This document shows positions 5,416-5,925 of a stretch of DNA of 5,925 bases, piece after piece. Under the pieces are notes generated by a model. The model was not told where the DNA came from and did no database searches. It saw nothing but the letters and a program-made list of their open reading frames with translations. Location: contig WGEM01000270.1 of NCBI GenBank assembly GCA_015492755.1, forward strand, positions 1 through 5,925, written 5' to 3'. The DNA comes from Gemmatimonadota bacterium. Lineage in GTDB: Bacteria > Gemmatimonadota > Gemmatimonadetes > Longimicrobiales > Gaopeijiaceae. The position numbers and the translations under genes are program-made. Every line of letters begins with the position of its first letter. The stretch's first letter is position 1.

Positions 5416-5922
5416 TCAGTCCTCCGCCTCCGACTCGGTGAGTTCGCGGTCCAGCGCCTCGCGCACCTCGCGCCGGCGCTTGCCCTCGCGGAAGCGCCGC
5501 GCGTCCTCGGGGTCGGAGATGTCCAGCGGCGGCACCGGGCGGGGACGGTGTCGCTCGTCGATGGCCACGAAGGTGAGGAGGCAGGTGTTGGTGTGACGCT
5601 TCACCCCCGTGATGAGGTTTTCCGCCTCCACCCGCACCCCCACCTCCATGGAGGTGCGGCCCACGAAGTTCACCCGCGCCGAGCAGGTGACCAGCTCGCC
5701 CGTGTAGATGGGCTCCTTGAAGTCCACGCGGTCGATGGAGACGGTGACGCACGGTCCGCCGGCGTGGCGCATGGCGGAGACCGCCGCCGCCCGGTCCACC
5801 ATGGAGAGGAGTTCGCCGCCGAAGACGTGCCCCAGGTTGTTCACCTGGTGCGGCATCATCAGCTCCGTGATGACGGCGGTGGATTCGGACGGCTTCTTGG
5901 GACGAATGGACTCGTCGGACAT
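5416..5922 (-). CDS. acyl-CoA thioesterase, hotdog fold (YciA/YkhA/BACH type)
   Basis: This 168-residue cytoplasmic enzyme hydrolyses acyl-CoA to free acid and CoA. The hotdog domain covers about residues 14-128. It has the opening block MMPHQVNNLGHVFGGELLSMVD, with Asp43 at the place of the catalytic acid of this group; then VTVSIDRVDFKEPIYTGELV, VNFVGRTSMEVGVRVEAEN and RHTNTCLLTFVAID, the usual closing strands. After it comes a charged, probably helical tail (about residues 135-168, ending ESEAED), as in many YkhA-like members. The ATG at 5922 is three bases from the window edge, so its ribosome site and promoter cannot be seen. The peroxiredoxin gene starts four bases after the stop, pointing to one transcript. 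Removing acyl-CoA fits loosely with the thiolase gene opposite, but that is inference. Confidence 0.93.
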   Translation of the reverse strand: MSDESIRPKKPSESTAVITELMMPHQVNNLGHVFGGELLSMVDRAAAVSAMRHAGGPCVTVSIDRVDFKEPIYTGELVTCSARVNFVGRTSMEVGVRVEAENLITGVKRHTNTCLLTFVAIDERHRPRPVPPLDISDPEDARRFREGKRRREVREALDRELTESEAED

Positions 5923-5925
5923 GGG

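Overview
The window is a short, very GC-rich (well over 60% by eye) bacterial segment. It holds seven protein-coding genes packed closely in three transcription blocks. Bases 1-26 are not genomic: they match the synthetic Illumina Nextera read-1 adapter, including the Tn5 mosaic end. The fragment is therefore probably the end of a metagenomic or draft contig, and real sequence starts at base 27. The mix of a secreted PQQ-type sugar dehydrogenase, a DASS carboxylate transporter, a FadI-type thiolase and small GC-rich lipoproteins suits an aerobic, heterotrophic Gram-negative bacterium such as a member of Gemmatimonadota or a related phylum. That placement is a guess from general character, not from a marker gene.

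Left block, minus strand (767 down to 27): a small lipoprotein of no family I can name, then a DUF2007-type putative signal-transducing protein that is cut off by the adapter. A 136-base divergent intergenic region (768-903) separates this block from the middle one. It carries a strong hairpin but no convincing sigma-70 promoter.

Middle block, plus strand (904-4917): a PQQ-dependent sugar dehydrogenase with a signal peptide, a 515-residue sodium:carboxylate symporter of the DASS/SLC13 family, and an acetyl-CoA acyltransferase close to FadI. The genes are separated by exactly 9 bases at both junctions and are almost certainly co-transcribed. Together they suggest periplasmic substrate oxidation, uptake of organic acids and acyl-CoA cleavage to acetyl-CoA. 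The link between the three steps is inferred from gene order only, and no FadJ-type partner is present.

Right block, minus strand (5922 down to 4914): a hotdog-fold acyl-CoA thioesterase followed four bases later by a BCP/AhpE-like peroxiredoxin. The peroxiredoxin gene ends tail-to-tail on the thiolase, and the two stop codons overlap.

I see no RNA gene, CRISPR array, insertion sequence, phage gene or defence system, and nothing I would call a new biological system. The most useful points are the adapter contamination, the truncated and extended DUF2007 protein, the unassigned lipoprotein, the matching operon junctions, and some residue-level oddities in the transporter and peroxiredoxin.
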